From: a virus
Virus record (IMG/VR): IMGVR_UViG_3300021376_000239
Span: 1 to 30,693 of that record
DNA: 30,693 nucleotides
Strand: one strand, 5' to 3'
The translations under genes and the position numbers were made by a program. Positions 29,725 to 30,693 of this stretch are shown here, in pieces. Numbering within the stretch: position 1 is the first letter of the stretch; the number at the start of each line of letters is the position of its first letter. The notes beneath the pieces were generated by a model, which did not search any database, was not told where the DNA came from, and saw nothing but the letters and a program-made list of their open reading frames with translations.

Positions 29725-30693
29725 TTAATCTGCGAAGCTAGCGCCTGTATTTGTAATAACGAAGTCAAGAGCGATAAACTCAATAGCGCGGGTTGGCTTC
29801 AAAAGAATCTTGGCGTATACTATGTTACGATCTACTAAATCAGGTGTAGTGGTTGTTTCATCTAAGATAACCTTATAATCTGATAAACCAAAATTAGACT
29901 TAACTGTTGCTAAGAAAGGTTGAACAAGATTTAAGAATCTTTTCCACGTTACGTCAATGTTTGGATCAAACAAAACAGTTGTAGCCATGCGGCTAACTTC
30001 TTTCTTCAAATAGATCATCAAACGACGAACGTTGATACGATCTAAAGCACTTGGAGTAGCTTGAAGAGTCTTTTGACCAAAAATGACAATTCCTTCTGCT
30101 GGGAATGTGGCAATCGGATTTACGTTATTTTCATATAAGGCATCACGATCTTTAGAAGAAAGGCGTAATGCAGTTTGTAGAACCGGTAAGCCAGCTGCGC
30201 CGTCACTTAAACCACCACGGTTAAAGCCCGCTGGGGCGAACCATAATTCTGTTTTCTTTTGTGAAGAAGAGAAGGTTCCTAAAGCAATAACAGAAGGTGG
30301 AACCCAAACTTTATTAGAATTAATGGTATCACGTACTAATACCCAAGGAAAATAAGTACAACCATAGCTGCTATTTAAACCACGATCCTTCATACGTTGA
30401 ACAGTGTCGGCTACACTTGGAACGGTGTTTTTATTTTCTGGATCGTAATCGGTAGGAAGATCAATAACTGCTAATGCATCACCTCTTTGTTCACATTTAT
30501 CAATTAACAAATTGGTTAATGATTCGTTACTGATACCGGGGATAGCAGCCAAATTCATTTCTACAACTTCAGGATCAGAAATGCTTTCAATAGCTACTTT
30601 GACAGAGTTATATTCATAGCTTGTTGTTTCAGCCAAACTGTTTTCTAAGATAGATTTAGCGAATGGATCTTTTTTAGTAATATCTAAACCGTC
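29725..30693 (-). CDS. Tail sheath protein, N-terminus beyond the window
   Basis: The frame is open to the right edge, leaving 322 residues of the C-terminal part. Landmarks of contractile sheath proteins are visible: AIPGISNESLTNLLI, ALAVIDLPTD, TYFPWVLV, VWVPPSVIALGTF, FAPAGFNRGGL, GIVIFGQKTL and RINVRRLMIYLKKEV, followed by the C-terminal domain with LKPTRAIEFIALDFVI that interlocks neighbouring subunits. The sheath contracts to drive the tube through the host envelope. A TTG at 30636 is in frame but is not the true start, since sheath-like sequence continues upstream to the edge. It is the first gene of the structural block seen here. Confidence 0.92.
   Translation of the reverse strand, partial: DGLDITKKDPFAKSILENSLAETTSYEYNSVKVAIESISDPEVVEMNLAAIPGISNESLTNLLIDKCEQRGDALAVIDLPTDYDPENKNTVPSVADTVQRMKDRGLNSSYGCTYFPWVLVRDTINSNKVWVPPSVIALGTFSSSQKKTELWFAPAGFNRGGLSDGAAGLPVLQTALRLSSKDRDALYENNVNPIATFPAEGIVIFGQKTLQATPSALDRINVRRLMIYLKKEVSRMATTVLFDPNIDVTWKRFLNLVQPFLATVKSNFGLSDYKVILDETTTTPDLVDRNIVYAKILLKPTRAIEFIALDFVITNTGASFAD

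Noticed and set aside
1-30693. T4-type late promoters (TATAAATA) upstream of structural genes
   Set aside because: Matches were seen only inside coding sequence, not in the gaps before structural genes.
1-30693. tRNA genes, CRISPR arrays, insertion sequences, attachment sites
   Set aside because: No cloverleaf, repeat-spacer series, transposase or flanking direct repeats were seen; gaps between genes are all under 120 bases once small genes are counted.

Overview
The window looks like part of a large, AT-rich, contractile-tailed (myovirus-type) bacteriophage genome. No tRNA, rRNA, CRISPR array, IS element or cellular housekeeping operon was seen. Every credible gene is on the minus strand, so transcription runs from the right edge to the left edge. 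Spacing is phage-like: short gaps, stop/start overlaps and frequent GGAG-type ribosome binding sites.

In transcription order the first block is virion morphogenesis (30693 to about 18640). It holds the C-terminal part of a tail sheath protein, two tandem paralogous tail-tube-type proteins, a gp26-like hub/tail chaperone with an overlapping second ORF, a tape measure protein, a baseplate/tube-initiator-like protein, a gp53/LysM-like wedge protein, a 1098-residue hub-like protein and a 415-residue protein of unknown role. The second block is replication, recombination and repair (18631 to 8164): a small family A DNA polymerase without a recognisable exonuclease domain, a divergent tubulin/FtsZ-like protein, a gp32-type single-stranded DNA binding protein, a UvsX/RecA recombinase, a UV damage endonuclease, a deoxycytidylate-type deaminase, a T4 RNase H-like 5' nuclease, an HNH homing endonuclease and a DnaB/gp41-type helicase. 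The third block is deoxynucleotide supply (7947 to 3539): thioredoxin, a class II (B12-dependent) ribonucleotide reductase and ThyX, with a GroES-like protein and small unknowns among them. The last block (3537 to 1) is accessory: a Rossmann-like protein, a nucleotidyltransferase-like protein, a small membrane protein, a predicted lipoprotein with three MopE-type metal-binding repeats plus a von Willebrand A domain, and a zinc-binding small protein.

The blocks fit together as a T4-like replisome built around a Pol A enzyme instead of the T4 family B polymerase, fed by an oxygen-independent RNR with its own thioredoxin, with ThyX and a deaminase supplying dTMP. The host is not identifiable from this window. 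The CDGxDNDCDGxxDE repeats of the lipoprotein are best known from myxobacterial and other deltaproteobacterial surface proteins, which hints weakly at such a host.

The points most worth a second look are the MopE-vWA lipoprotein, the divergent tubulin-like protein beside the polymerase, the reduced polymerase with a substituted O-helix residue, and three places where a downstream frame is entered by a +1 (or -2) shift: the tail chaperone pair, the deaminase and a NUMOD1 gene. There is also a recurrent extended -10 promoter pattern with minus-strand terminators. All family assignments are from reading motifs; no database search was run.
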